From positions 29,492,189 through 29,552,188 of the forward strand of contig NC_087064.1 in NCBI RefSeq assembly GCF_963678635.1: DNA of 60,000 nucleotides, given 5' to 3'. Numbering within the stretch: the first letter of the stretch is position 1; each line of letters starts with the position of its first letter. The position numbers and the translations under genes are program-made. Origin of the DNA: Symsagittifera roscoffensis. Taxonomy: Eukaryota; Xenacoelomorpha; Acoela; Convolutidae. A model generated the notes under the pieces. That model made no database searches, was not told where the DNA came from, and saw only the letters and a program-made list of their open reading frames with translations. Below, piece after piece: positions 12,001-23,645 of this stretch.

Positions 12001-13109
12001 AAACTAACTTGACTTACCTCATGGCGATCAACGAAATCGCAGCTAGTTAGAATAAGGGTTCTTTCTGAATGTTGTTAAAACTTTCCTATTCCTATTCACC
12101 AGACAAACTTTTTTTCACTCGTAAACAAGTTTATTATTGCAAATATCGGGGACACACATATAATATAGAACAAGGGTTATTGGATATAGATTGATTGTGA
12201 TAGTGATAGTGATAGTGATAGTGATAGTTTGGTATACTTTCGCTTGGCTTATATACGGTAAATTTCCATATTTTCAAGATTCCGTCAGTTGTTTAAATCA
12301 ATTGGAAAGAGATAACATATGTCGCAATGTTTGCTTTTGGTGATTTTTTATCAACCTATTAAACACATAACTTCAAGATAGCATATGGTAAACGTTTAAG
12401 AATTGTGTTTCTGATTTCAATTCAAAGCTCCAACCGTCTTTTAGGGTGATTGTTAAACGGTGATATCAGTTGGAAAAATAAATTTAGAAGAAAATTTCTA
12501 ATTTACAAAACATCAATATTTAATAGAATTTCCGTAAAGTTTTTTTTGTTTCTGATTTTGACAGTTTGCTCGTAAAATGGCGGCTTTTAGTGTAGTCGGT
12601 CGATGAATGGCTGCTTGTGATGTAGTTGCTTCGTAGTATTGCGTCTTGTAGAAAAGGTGCATTTATAGCAGATCAGTGATTTGTAGAGTTGCAGCGGCGG
12701 CCAAATCACAGCTGGGTCTTTTAAGAAATATAACATCAATAGGATTTTTTCAAATTTGGTTTGGCAAAAATACTTATCGGCATTACTGGACTATAATTGT
12801 AGAAGCATACTTTGAAGGGTGGTGGCGGCTAAATCACACTTGTTGGATATAAATGAATACAAATTTTAAAAATAAAGGGAAGGAGGTCAACAGGTAGTCT
12901 TGACACTAATAGTTTCCTTCCGCCTTGGTTCTAGGCTCAAATATTTGTTGCTGAGATCCTTATTTTTTTCCCGGAGAGCTGTTTTGATTTTTTGCATTTG
13001 GTTGATACGATTTAAGTTGTTTATATAATTCTTTTGCATCTGATCCGTGTAGGAGTCAAGGATTGGAGTTTGCATTTGGGCGGTTATAAAGGCTGCTGGA
13101 ACACAAATG
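12001..13109 (-). repeat. Family B LTR-like segment (duplicate copy)
   Basis: Matches 13923-15043 and, over its first 430 bp, 30518-30945. On the minus strand it ends CCATGAGGTAAGTCAAGTTAGTTT, and in the 30.5-kb copy this end is followed by a primer-binding site. It is interpreted as an extra LTR carried along by the 1.9-kb duplication. Confidence 0.65.
12197..12228. repeat. GATAGT microsatellite in family B LTR
   Basis: About five tandem GATAGT hexamers. The same array occurs at the equivalent position in the other two LTR copies. Confidence 0.95.
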
Positions 13110-13922
13110 TTGAAAAGATTGAGCGAATAAAGCAAGCAAGCAGGCTCACAACTAAATTATGCCTAGTTTGAGACCTTTAAACTCAGTTTAAGGCTAGTAA
13201 AACTTGTTTCTGGAGTTTTTTAGCTTCATTTTGGGAACCAAACAACTCGAAAAAACCAAAAAAAAATTGCATAATTTCTTTTTAATTTTTAAACTTTTTT
13301 TAAACTTTTTGTAGAGTTTGCCTTTATTACTATGACTGTCTATTATGCCTAATTTATATTTCTACGTCAGATGCTTTTATTACACCAAGCAAAAAAAACT
13401 ACACTCATTTGAAAAAAGAACTTTTTAATCCGTAGTTTTCTAAAGACCAAGTCGGAACTTTCTGTGCTACTTGCACGGTAACCGGCTATTCTTTTTATTT
13501 TGTTTTTGCAAAGTGTCTGAAATTTTGATCATGCTATTATTACTTTTTTTGGTGTTTGATTTTTGATTTAACTACAAATTCATTTCATTTACTTTGTTAA
13601 AAACTATTGTAACAAAATTTTAATGTTTTTCCAAAACTGAGTTCCTAAACTTTTTAAAATCAAAAAGAATTAAACGCTAGCATTTGTCGAATAGTTATTG
13701 CTCGCGTATTGACTCATATACCCTGCCTGACACCTTACAAACAACTTTTCACAGGGTTTCTCACGATTGGATTTTCTGACGTGTCGCACGATGACCCCCT
13801 GCTGCTCTACTTTTACTTCTTGTAATTTCACATCTTGACTCGGAACTGAAACGTCGCTTTCCCGAAAACTGGTGCAAACTGACAGGTAAACTTTTATAAC
13901 ATTGATCAACTCATAGTTTTCA

Positions 13923-15043
13923 AAACTAACTTGACTTACCTTATGGCGATCAACGAAATCGCAGCTAGTTGGAATAAGGGGACTTTCTGAATGTTGTTAT
14001 GACTTTTCTATTCTTATTCAACAGACAAAATTTATTTCACTCGTAAATAAGTTTATTATTTCAAATATCGGGGACACACATCAAATATAGAACAAGGGTT
14101 ATTGGATATAGATTGATTGTGATAGTGATAGTGATAGTGATAGTGATAGTGATAGTGATAGTTTGGTATACTTTCGCTTGGCTTATATACGGTAAATTTC
14201 CTTATTTTCAAGATTCCGTCAGTTGTTTAAACCAGTTGGAAAGAGATAACATATGTCGCAATGTTTGCTTTTGGTGATATTTCATCAACCTAGTAAACAC
14301 ATACTTTCAAGCTAGCATATGGTAAAAAAATTAAGAATTGTGTTTCTGAATTCAATTCAAAACATCCAACATTCTTTTAGGTTGATTGTTTAACGGTGAT
14401 ACCAATTGATAAAGTAAATTCAGAAGAAAGTTTATAATTTACAAAACATCAAAAATTTTAATAGAGTTTGCGTAAAGTTTTTTTTGCTTCTGATTTTGAC
14501 AGTTTGCTCGTAAAATGGCGGCTTTTAGTCGGTCGACGAATGGCTGCTTGTGATGTAGTCGCTTCGTAGTATTGCGTCTTGTAGAAAAGGTGCATGTATA
14601 GCAGAGCAGTGATTTGTAGAGTTGCGGCGGCGGCCAAATCACAGCTGGATCTCCTAAGAAAAATAACATCAATAAGATTTTTTCAAATTTGGTTTGGCAA
14701 ACATACTTATCGGCATTACTGGACTATAATTGTAGAAGCATACTTTGTAGGGTGGTGGCGGCTAAATCACACCTGTTGGATATAAATGAATACAAATTTT
14801 AAAAATAAAGGGACGGAGATCAACAGATAGTCTTGACACTAATAGTTTTCTTCCGCCTTGGTTCCAGGCTCAAATATTTGTTGCTGAGATCCTTATTTTT
14901 TTCCCCGGAGAGCTGTTATAATTTTTTGCATTTGGTTGATACGATTTAAGTCGTTTATATAATTCTTTTGAACTTGATCCGTGTAGGAGTCAAGGATTGG
15001 AGTTTGCATTTGGGCGGTTATAAAGGCTGCTGGAACACAAATG
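13923..15043 (-). repeat. Family B 3' LTR (probable)
   Basis: It lies at the env (3') side of element B, in direct orientation with the 30.5-kb copy that adjoins the PBS, as expected for a 3' LTR. The exact inner boundary is uncertain because no clear polypurine tract is visible and the 5' copy is truncated after about 430 bp. Confidence 0.6.
14119..14162. repeat. GATAGT microsatellite in family B LTR
   Basis: About seven tandem GATAGT hexamers, expanded relative to the other copies. Confidence 0.95.
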
Positions 15044-15131
15044 TGTTGATGGGGGAGTTGTGGATTAACCAGATGGAAGGCACCGTTACCGTTTTAAAAG
15101 GGTGATAGGTTTCTATCTTAAATCGGTTAAT

Positions 15132-15170
<39 letters not shown>

Positions 15171-15600
15171 AATTTAAACTGGTATCAAAATTTGGCGGTT
15201 TTCTAGGGTTGAGGTTTTGGTCCTTTTTGACTTGGATCGCAATTTTTGTTTCAATTTCTTGAGAATTTGCTGATAGGTGAAATAGTATAGTTTCAGAATG
15301 TAGGTAAAGCCGAGTTGAGGAAGAGGGGAGAATTTTGAAAGGTCGGATAATAGCTTTTCTTTTTTGAATGTCATTAGAGGGTTTCACTTTCGGGATTGTA
15401 AAATGGGTATTCAATTTTGGCTAGATTGTAAAATGGGTATTCAATTTTGGGTATTCAAGTAGAGTCTGAAGAAAATCAGCGGGTACAAAATATAAAATAA
15501 ATTAGACCGGTACAGCGGGTCGATTAGTGTAATCGACTAGTTGGAGTCTAGCATAAATTTTGTCCTGATTTTCATTTTCAGAATCCTCTTGTTGAGGTGC
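15044..15600. other. Element B 3' region with GA microsatellite
   Basis: No gene supported. It holds a GA dinucleotide run at about 15133-15165 and a 20-bp direct repeat (GATTGTAAAATGGGTATTCA) near 15393 and 15425. Open frames here owe their length to the simple repeat. Confidence 0.6.
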
Positions 15601-15627
15601 TTGAGGCCTATGATCATGCATAATATT

Positions 15628-17560
15628 TTAATCGTACTCATTTTGAGCGAATTTTGAAGTCACTATAGAAGTGAAAAATCTATTGTAAAAGGCGGCCAAC
15701 ATAATTTTTCCGAAATGAAGACATCGGCTGGTTAGTTTGTGTATGTGTGAAACTTTTATTACGGATACAAGAGCGTCGAGTATAAACTTGACAAACAGGA
15801 AAGAGGCGAATATTATTCCGCATCTTTCTAAATAGTACTGTTTTGTACCAAAAATACGAGTGTGTTCGTTGTTCCACAAATCAGACGAGATAAGATAGTC
15901 TAAGAATACGTTTTGCGTAGATCACGTATTGACTACTCGAGTCCGGATAGAACTGTTTTCTCGCATTAGGAAAAGTTTGGGATACTTTTTGTAAAATACC
16001 CTTCATTTCAAAGTGATCAGTAATCATGCTCCAAAATTTTATTTTTGTGCATAAGTGTAAATAGAAGTCTCATGGCTAGATGCAAGAGAGTGTTTTACTT
16101 GCCGTTTAAGTTCTTTCGGCTGAAAAAGATCTGGACTTTTTACTCTAGTAATAAACGGTGTGATTTTGATCCAAGAATTATAGTTATCAACATCTAGTTG
16201 ATAAAAATTTAAATGATTATCGGAGCAGTCTTGTTGATCTGTCGATTTAAAAGTTTGTCGAGTGATCGGGTAGACGAAATGAATTTTTTCGCAATACATA
16301 ATTGGTATCCGATTATAACATGCATCCATTAATTGAAATGGAGAATAGAAATTTGGGCAGTGGTAGAGCCAAGCAACATTGCCTTTGATCTCAGGCTTTC
16401 GATAGAGAGCATTAAAGTGTTCAGAATCATGGAGCATTCTAACTCACATTAATTCGTTCAAAGTTCCAATTCGGCAGTTTGAAGCATGTAAAAGCTTCGA
16501 AAAAGATTATAACCTAGTTTTGTTCCTAGACGAGCTTCTTAGTCTATTTGTCCCGGTGCAAAAGGATAATTTTTACTTTTAGTGTTTTTCACAAGTCAAA
16601 TTTGGTTCCGAATGAATAATTCCTGTATTAGCATTCGGGTTTATTTGTAAACCGGTATCCATATTCAAACCGTTCTGGTATGCTACGAACACTGATTCGT
16701 AATGGCTCGGGTAGACTATTTTTGGGTGTCAACATAGAGATGTTGTTTTATTTAGAATTTTTAGCATAAATTGTTGAGTGTCTCTACCTCGCGTATGGTG
16801 ATTGGATTTTATAATAAAAGACTCTTTTACAATATGATAATTTTCTTCGTTTTGAACAATTTTTGCTTCGAATTCATTGAGGACCGAAAAAATGCAGTTA
16901 AGGGGCTCGTCCCAAATATATGCAAAAGGGTCGAGTGGTGTTGTGTCACATCAATTTTCATAGACAGGACAAGGCAATGGATTATTTTGTCAGTTATAAT
17001 CAGTGCCTTCTTTTAAATGCACAGTTTAGGAAATATTTTGCATGTACGATTGAAAGTATCCAAATGGATACAGGAAAGATCGCTGCATTCGTTGTGGTAT
17101 TCGCCATCAACTTTGCCTCTATTTGTATTTGTGACAATTTTTTCGTCAAAGTGAAAAGGAGTATTTTTCGAGTATCCTAAGTTAACATAACCCCGCTCGG
17201 CGGCGCGCTTACAAGCATCAGGGGAAATGTGTATATCAGTTGTGATTAAATTTTGGCAAGCGTCTAAACCGCTTGAATCGAAAGATTCACAAAACCATCG
17301 GATAGATTGGTTTTTCATACGACACATTGTCGCAATAATTGTTGTACCATAATGCCGTTGGTAAAGAGTAACCTCGGTTGTTGTAGTTTTGATATTTTCA
17401 GGTTGTATATTGCAGGAGGTACTTTATTAAGCGAGAAAATCTTATTCGATGTCATTAGTTGACAATCAAAAAGCGCAATTTTTAGATCTTTTGTTGTATT
17501 AGCGTAGAGATTGTCCTCTGGATTAAAAGCGCACATTTGTTGGGTAAATATTAAAAGAGT
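15628..17560 (-). pseudogene. Element B env relic, chuvirus-type glycoprotein
   Basis: Pieces in order on the minus strand: 17315-17536, N-terminus with a hydrophobic lead, N-glycosylation sites, a FDCQ motif and a later QLLRQC motif; 17013-17327, a WFCESFDSSGLDACQ block and a following C-rich segment; 16039-16437, ACYNRIPIMY followed by IHFVYPITRQ; 15628-15879, a membrane-spanning stretch (GIIFASFLFVKFILDALVSVI). The order and spacing of DC, QLL..C, W.C, CY.(R)IPI.Y and DP/YPITR-like motifs is the pattern of jingchuvirus glycoproteins. Element A env aligns with it, including the membrane segment. Predicted role when intact: a type I membrane fusion glycoprotein. Frameshifts and stops make this copy non-functional. 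Confidence 0.8.
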
Positions 17561-18041
17561 GCATATAGCTAACCAAAAAAAAATAGTTTTGGACGGCCGC
17601 GGAAAAAAGAAATTTTACTTGCTGTCAGCAAATCATCGATTATTTGGTCCGTTGAATGATCAAAGTCCATAATTTCACTTTCTTCGAGATCGGTGATTTT
17701 GGACAGTATTTTTGAAAATGATTGATTTTTTTTGCAGTATTAATCGGCAGTAGGAAGGTTTTGGAGGTTGAAATAACGATTCTGGGCTTATTTTTGCTGG
17801 TTTATATAGATCAGATTCTGATAAAGTTTATTTGTTTAAGACATGTTTTAGCAAAACCGGCTGTTCAATTATAATTGATATATTATACTGTGCCGTGTTT
17901 GTTTTTACTGGCACGTGTCTACGGCCGTTAGGAGGGGCGTTAATTGCAATTTAAGACGGTAGTTCTCAACATTTGGTCAGAGATTAGTATTTTAGTTGAA
18001 GCTTTCTTCTTGAACTTATTAACTTCTAATTGATTGAAATT

Positions 18042-18723
18042 ATGGCTACAAAAAATGATAAAGATAACTGGCTCATGTATCCAGAAAAATTAGAGCTTCT
18101 GAAAGGTTTTTCGTTTTGGAGTATAAGTGATGAGAGAAAGGAGGAGAGAAAAAAATTATGAATTTATGTATAACTCAGATCTCTTTATTTCACGGGTCGA
18201 GTATTTATTATTCACGAACGACAATCATTTTTTCGAGGTTCCACTTTTTCGGGAAGCCAAATGGTGGTCAGCCCAAACAGTAAAACTTAATTTGGATAGG
18301 AATGCTGATATCATGTTTAATTGATGGGAGGAAAATGACCGACTGTCCAGCGATTCGATAGAGTTGATCGGTTTGCTCCTTGGTAAGGATGTGAGTATAC
18401 TTTTGATCATTTGATTACAATTTCAATACTTCAGTTGTATTTTGACATAAATTATTTTGTTTCGTTTAGAAACTAATGTTTTTACTGTTGTTTTAGTTCT
18501 CTTAAGAACTTAAGAACTCTTAAGAAACTAGTTATGCTAAAAAGAATTACAATGGCTTAGTGGAAACCCGAGCCGGTATTGCAGATGGTAGCCAAAGCAA
18601 TCAATCAAAACAAAGTTGCGACAAAAAGACTCTAGAAACATTGTGTGCTAATAAAATTATACATGAAATAGCAAGTAACTTTGAGTCGAAGTTGCCTAGG
18701 GGCGAAATTTAAAGAAAAATAAA
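18042..18723 (+). pseudogene. Plus-strand gene between pol and env of element B, copy 1
   Basis: Runs opposite to the retroelement genes. An ATG at 18042 opens a frame (MATKNDKDNW..). A frame change at an A7 run near 18155 leads into the frame at 18127-18324 (..NYEFMYNSDLF.. FREAKWWSAQ..), which has one in-frame TGA (18322-18324) and stays open beyond it. A donor at 18383 (CTTG|GTAAGG) and an acceptor at 18524 (CTTAAG|AA) keep the phase and join it to a frame ending GLVETRAGIADG.. LPRGEI with stop 18710-18712. AATAAA follows at 18718-18723. A CACGTG E-box lies at 17912. The product is unrecognised. The frameshift and TGA suggest a decaying gene, but promoter-like, intron and poly(A) signals are all present. 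Confidence 0.5.
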
Positions 18724-18751
18724 TTTGTTTTTCTAATATTCAATTGTCTTT

Positions 18752-19210
18752 TTACTTTTTTCCAAATCTGGATGCAAGACTAGATGGAATTGGACTTCCG
18801 AATTTTCGTGTGGGACATTTAGTTCTTTTTGGCCTTTCTGAGCTGACTTCAGGAATAGGCGTATAGAAACTGTTTCCGTAGTAGTTTTCTGAGCTATTTG
18901 GGGATTGAGCATAATTCGAAAATTCTTCTGAAGTATTAGAAAGCTGAGAAAAAATTTGGGGTGGTGAAACATCAAACTGTGTTCTAATGTTCCGGTAGCT
19001 ATGCGAGGTACTTTGGCTATTGAGTTCACTTGGTTCATTTAATATACGTTTTGGATATGACGTAGAACTAGTAACAGGCTGTATATCGGGGTTAAATGAT
19101 GTTGATTCGAATGAAGTTCTTAAGTTCATAGTTTCCTGGCTGGAATCAGAACTTTGTTTTGGAGACTTTTTTTGTTCAGATTTTCTGATTGTAGAATCAT
19201 GAATTGACAT
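18752..19210 (-). pseudogene. Element B pol C-terminal tail (copy 1)
   Basis: 152 codons, Ser/Thr/Pro/Asn-rich, ending in a basic stretch (RPKRTKCPTRKFGSP) comparable to the basic tail of the element A polyprotein. It is convergent with the plus-strand gene, whose AATAAA is about 30 bp from this stop. It is separated from GPY/F by a frame break. Confidence 0.6.
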
Positions 19211-19379
19211 ATGTTGCTATTCACTAATTATCACTGGCCATCAGGAATAATTTGCAAATTCAGTCTTTTTGGGCTGGTTGAAATCGACGATTTGTCGATT
19301 TGTTAGATGATTTTAAGAACCATCGGACATTGGATCAGTTGAATATTCAGTAACCAATTTTGGCATTATATTTTCTTAT

Positions 19380-19640
19380 GGGAAATATTTAACAATATGA
19401 TTGCGGTGTACCATTGTTTTCTGAGGTTGCATCGTTTTCGATTTTATAGTTGACATCTGTTACTTGTTCAATTACAAGATATGGGCCCGATCTTAAATGT
19501 AACTGCTTTTGGGACTTTAAAAGCGGCTTAGATCTATTTTCAAGTAATACTTTACTGCCAATTTTGATTGGTTTACCCAGCTTATGCTAATTTCAGAAAA
19601 ATTGCGCTTGATTAGTGACGCGGCGGCATTGTATATAGGT
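19380..19640 (-). pseudogene. Element B GPY/F segment (copy 1)
   Basis: On the minus strand QLHLRSGPYLVIEQVTDVNYKI is readable around 19440-19510; it is the integrase C-terminal GPY/F module of Ty3/gypsy elements. The same module is at 23410-23480 in copy 2. Confidence 0.75.
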
Positions 19641-19676
19641 AATGCTGTAAATTAGTTTAAAAAGATTCTATCTTTT

Positions 19677-20806
19677 TTAAATTTCTGAGGATAATCCGTT
19701 TTGGAGTGACATATCGGTTTTCTCATTTTTTGCACTTTCTTCCCTATGAACTTGAAATGAAAGGCCGGTGCAATATTCTGAGATGCATTGTTTATCATTA
19801 TCATGCAAAAATCCTAGTTTTAGGCTGATCGGATTTTGTGGTTTAATGCCAAATACGATTTCGTATGGCGTATAATCAGTACTTGAATTGACGGCGGTTT
19901 TATGAGCAAAGCCAAATTTGTAAGTTAGTTTTGACCAATTAGAACCAGCATCATTTATAAAATGCCTGAAATTTTGAGTTAAATGTCTATTTTGGACCGT
20001 TTGTCCGTTTGTCCACGGTGCGTATGTAGTTCTGGGTCTAAGTGTAATACTTAATTCAAAAGACCAATGAACGAAATCATTGCTTATAAAAGCACTTCCA
20101 ATATCATGAAAAATTTGTTGTGGAATGCCAAATGATGTGGTATATTGTTCAAGGAGATTTATTGTTTCCTTTGAATCGGCATGTTTGCAAGATTGTACTT
20201 GTATATATCGAGAAAAGGCGTCTACAACAACTAAACAATAATTTTTGCCGTTACTCATTGGTCTGAGTGGACATTTGTGGTCAAGATGAATTGTTTTCAT
20301 TGGCATTGTTTCTAGTTGACCCCATTGCTGTAAGGGAGCCTCAGTTAAATCTTTTCTTTTTGGCTTGTTTTTTTGACAATCAAGACAACCATGAAGAAAC
20401 TTTTTTACCCGTTTATATAATCCGGGCCGAATGAAGTATCTTTTAATACTTTCTAATGTTTTTGAATCTCCGTGATGACCCTTTAATGGATGACTATGGG
20501 CTGGGTTGAAACTGTTGTGAAAAAGTGATAGTGGAAAACATATTTATGGGGTTTGGGAACAATCATCGTTATATTCATGAATACACAATAATTCATTTGG
20601 ATTTTCGATAAATAGTAGATCAAACTGTCGGAGATAAGTTCTTATAGCTTTATCTCGAGGTCGAGGAGGTTTGGTCTCTAGTTTTGTACCTCTTTTGACC
20701 CATTTTTTGACAGAGTCATTTACTGGATCTTTTAATTGTTCTTGGAGAATTGTTTTTACATCAAGAGCAGCAGTTTTTGCAAAATCCGTCAACTTAATGA
20801 TAAAAT
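19677..20806 (-). pseudogene. Element B integrase (copy 1)
   Basis: The minus-strand 20544-20792 segment is the integrase N-terminal extension. It is followed by an HHCC zinc-binding module (H..GHHG..KT then HGCLDCQ, about 20360-20490) and the catalytic core at 19677-20306. The first Asp (HLDHK) and second Asp (HDIGSAF) are present, but the expected Glu of D,D35E is not: the motif reads NGQTVQNRHL. Together with frame breaks, integrase activity is unlikely. The fold motif ending YTPYEIVFG.KP is typical of gypsy integrases. Confidence 0.85.
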
Positions 20807-21038
20807 CTAGTCATTTATTCTTTTTTCTGAGAGCAAACTAATTGGTTCAATTAGCTTTGATGTTTTACATCTATTTTCAAAATCTTGTTTTGCCTGTTCA
20901 AACTCGTCAATTAAACTTTGTTCGACATTGTCCTCGCAAAGTTCTATCCACTCTGGGTTATCAAAATTGTCATCCAGAGCAGAAAACTTGTGAGGTATTT
21001 CTTCGTAAATGTTGTGGGTTGAAAATTTTTTTTGGTTA

Positions 21039-21530
21039 CAGGAAAGATCGCTGCATTCGTTGTGGTATTCGCCATCAACTTTGCCTCTATTTGTATTTGT
21101 GACAATTTTTTCGTCAAAGTGAAAAGGAGTATTTTTCGAGTATCCTAAGTTAACATAACCCCGCTCGGCGGCGCGCTTACAAGCATCAGGGGAAATGTGT
21201 ATATCAGTTGTGATTAAATTTTGGCAAGCGTCTAAACCGCTTGAATCGAAAGATTCACAAAACCATCGGATAGATTGGTTTTTAATACACTACATTGTCG
21301 CAATAATTGTTGTACCATAATGCCGTTGGTAAAGAGTAACCTCGGTTGTTGTAGTTTTGATATTTTCAGGTTGTATATTGCAGGAGGTACTTTATTAAGC
21401 GAGAACATCTTATTCGATGTCATTAGTTGACAATCAAAAAGCGCAATTTTTAGATCTTTTGTTGTATTAGCGTAGAGATTGTCCTCTGGGTTAAAAGCGC
21501 ACATTTGTTGGGTAAATATTAAAAGAGTGT
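21039..21530 (-). pseudogene. Element B env N-terminal fragment (copy 2, truncated by duplication)
   Basis: The minus-strand 21232-21504 frame repeats the env N-terminus (YANTTKDLKIALFDCQ then MVQQLLRQC), and the env sequence stops at the duplication junction at 21039. It cannot encode a full glycoprotein. Confidence 0.8.
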
Positions 21531-22010
21531 ATATAGCTAACCAAAAACAATTAGTTTTGGACGGCCGCGGAAAAAAGAAATTTTACTTGCTGTCAGCAAA
21601 TCATCGATTATTTGGTCCGTTGAATGATCAAAGTCCATAATTTCACTTTCTTCGAGATCGGTGATTTTGGACATTATTTTTGAAAATGATTGATTTTTTT
21701 TTGCAGTATTAATCGGCAGTAGGAAGGTTTTGGAGGTTGAAATAACGATTCTGGGCTTATTTTTGCTGGTTTATATAGATCAGATTCTGATAAAGTTTAT
21801 TTGTTTAAGACATGTTTTAGCAAAACCGGCTGTTCAATTATAATTGATATATTATACTGTGCCGTGTTTGTTTTTACTGGCACGTGTCTACGGCCGTTAG
21901 GAGGGGCGTTAATTGCAATTTAAGACGGTAGTTCTCAACATTTGGTCAGAGATTAGTATTTTAGTTGAAGCTTTCTTCTTGAACTTATTAACTTCTAATT
22001 GATTGAAATT

Positions 22011-22692
22011 ATGGCTACAAAAAATGATAAAGATAACTGGCTCAACTATCCAGAAAAATTAGAGCTTCTGAAAGGTTTTTCGTTTTGGAGTATAAGTGAT
22101 GAGAGAAAGGAGGAGAGAAAAAAATTATGAATTTATGTATAACTCAGATCTCTTTATTTCACGGGTCGAGTATTTATTATTCACGAACGACAATCGTTTT
22201 TTCGAGGTTCCACTTTTTCGGGAAGCCAAATGGTGGTCAGCCCAAACAGTAAAACTTAATTTGGATAGGAATGCTGATATCATGTTTAATTGATGGGAGG
22301 AAAATGACCGACTGTCCAGCGATTCGATAGAGTTGATCGGTTTGCTCCTTGGTAAGGATGTGAGTATACTTTTGATCATTTGATTACAATTTCAATACTT
22401 CAGTTGTATTTTGACATAAATTATTTTGTTTCGTTTAGAAACTAATGTTTTTACTGTTGTTTTAGTTCTCTTAAGAACTTAAGAACTCTTAAGAAACTAG
22501 TTATGCTAAAAAGAATTACAATGGCTTAGTGGAAACCCGAGCCGGTATTGCAGATGGTAGCCAAAGCAATCAATCAAAACAAAGTTGCGACAAAAAGACT
22601 CTAGAAACATTGTGTGCTAATAAAATTATACATGAAATAGCAAGTAACTTTGAGTCGAAGTTGCCTAGGGGCGAAATTTAAAGAAAAATAAA
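22011..22692 (+). pseudogene. Plus-strand gene between pol and env of element B, copy 2
   Basis: Duplicate of the 18042-18723 gene within the 3.97-kb repeat, with the same A7 frame change, TGA, splice signals and AATAAA (22687-22692). Only a few bases differ, for example at residues 12-13 after the ATG. Confidence 0.5.
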
Positions 22693-22719
22693 TTTGTTTT
22701 TCTAATATTCAATTGTCTT

Positions 22720-23600
22720 TTTACTTTTTTCCAAATCTGGATGCAAGACTAGATGGAATTGGACTTCCGAATTTTCGTGTGGGACATTTAGTTCTTTTTG
22801 GCCTTTCTGAGCTGACTTCAGGAATAGGCGTATAGAAATTGTTTCCGTAGTAGTTTTCTGAGCTATTTGGGGATTGAGCATAATTCGAAAATTCTTCTGA
22901 AGTATTAGAAAGCTGAGAAAAATTTTGGGGTGGTTAAACATCAAATTGTGTTCTAATGTTCCGGTAGCTATGCGAGGTACTTTGGCTATTGAGTTCACTT
23001 GGTTCATTTAATATACGTTTTGGATATGACGTAGAACTAGTAACAGGCTGTATATCGGGGTTAAATGATGTTGATTCGAATGAAGTTCTTAAGTTCATAG
23101 TTTCCTGGCTGGAATCAGAACTTTGTTTTGGAGACTTTTTTTGTTCAGATTTTCTGATTGTAGAATCATGAATTGACATATGTTGCTATTCACTAATTAT
23201 CACTGGCCATCAGGAATAATTTGCAAATTCAGTCTTTTTGGGCTGGTTGAAATCGACGATTTGTCGATTTGTTAGATGATTTTAAGAACCATCGGACATT
23301 GGATCAGTTGAATATTCAGTAACCAATTTTGGCATTATATTTTCTTATGGGAAATATTTAACAATATGATTGCGGTGTACCATTGTTTTCTGAGGTTGCA
23401 TCGTTTTCGATTTTATAGTTGACATCTGTTACTTGTTCAATTACAAGATATGGGCCCGATCTTAAATGTAACTGCTTTTGGGACTTTAAAAGCGGCTTAG
23501 ATCTATTTTCAAGTAATACTTTACTGCCAATTTTGATTGGTTTACCCAGCTTATGCTAATTTCAGAAAAATTGCGCTTGATTAGTGACGCGGCGGCATTG
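22720..23600 (-). pseudogene. Element B pol tail and GPY/F (copy 2)
   Basis: Same content as 18752-19640. A single-base change near 22934 introduces an extra stop in the tail in this copy only. Confidence 0.7.
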
Positions 23601-23645
23601 TATATAGGTAATGCTGTAAATTAGTTTAAAAAGATTCTATCTTTT

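Larger units (their letters stand above)
11210..13109. repeat. 1.9-kb tandem unit 1
   Basis: Begins GAGCGAATAAAGCAAGCAAG and ends GGCTGCTGGAACACAAATG. The next unit starts at 13121, an offset of 1911 bp. The two units are collinear with scattered substitutions and small indels. Each includes about 790 bp of non-LTR sequence followed by a family B LTR-like segment. Confidence 0.9.
13121..15043. repeat. 1.9-kb tandem unit 2
   Basis: Second copy of the same block. The GATAGT microsatellite is longer here than in unit 1 and several small deletions distinguish the units (for example near 14525), so the duplication is not brand new. The right edge abuts the internal part of element B. Confidence 0.9.
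17071..21038. repeat. 3.97-kb tandem duplication, unit 1
   Basis: Starts CAGGAAAGATCGCTGCATTC. The same block restarts at 21039 and is offset by 3968-3969 bp throughout. It spans the env N-terminus, the antisense gene, the pol tail, the GPY/F segment and integrase. Substitutions are sparse, about 1% by eye. Confidence 0.95.

Noticed and set aside
12197-14162. GATAGT arrays as a CRISPR-like array
   Set aside because: Plain hexamer microsatellites without spacers, in a eukaryotic LTR.
15127-15414. 95-codon minus frame ending in Leu-Ser repeats
   Set aside because: Its length comes from a GA microsatellite; no support as a gene.
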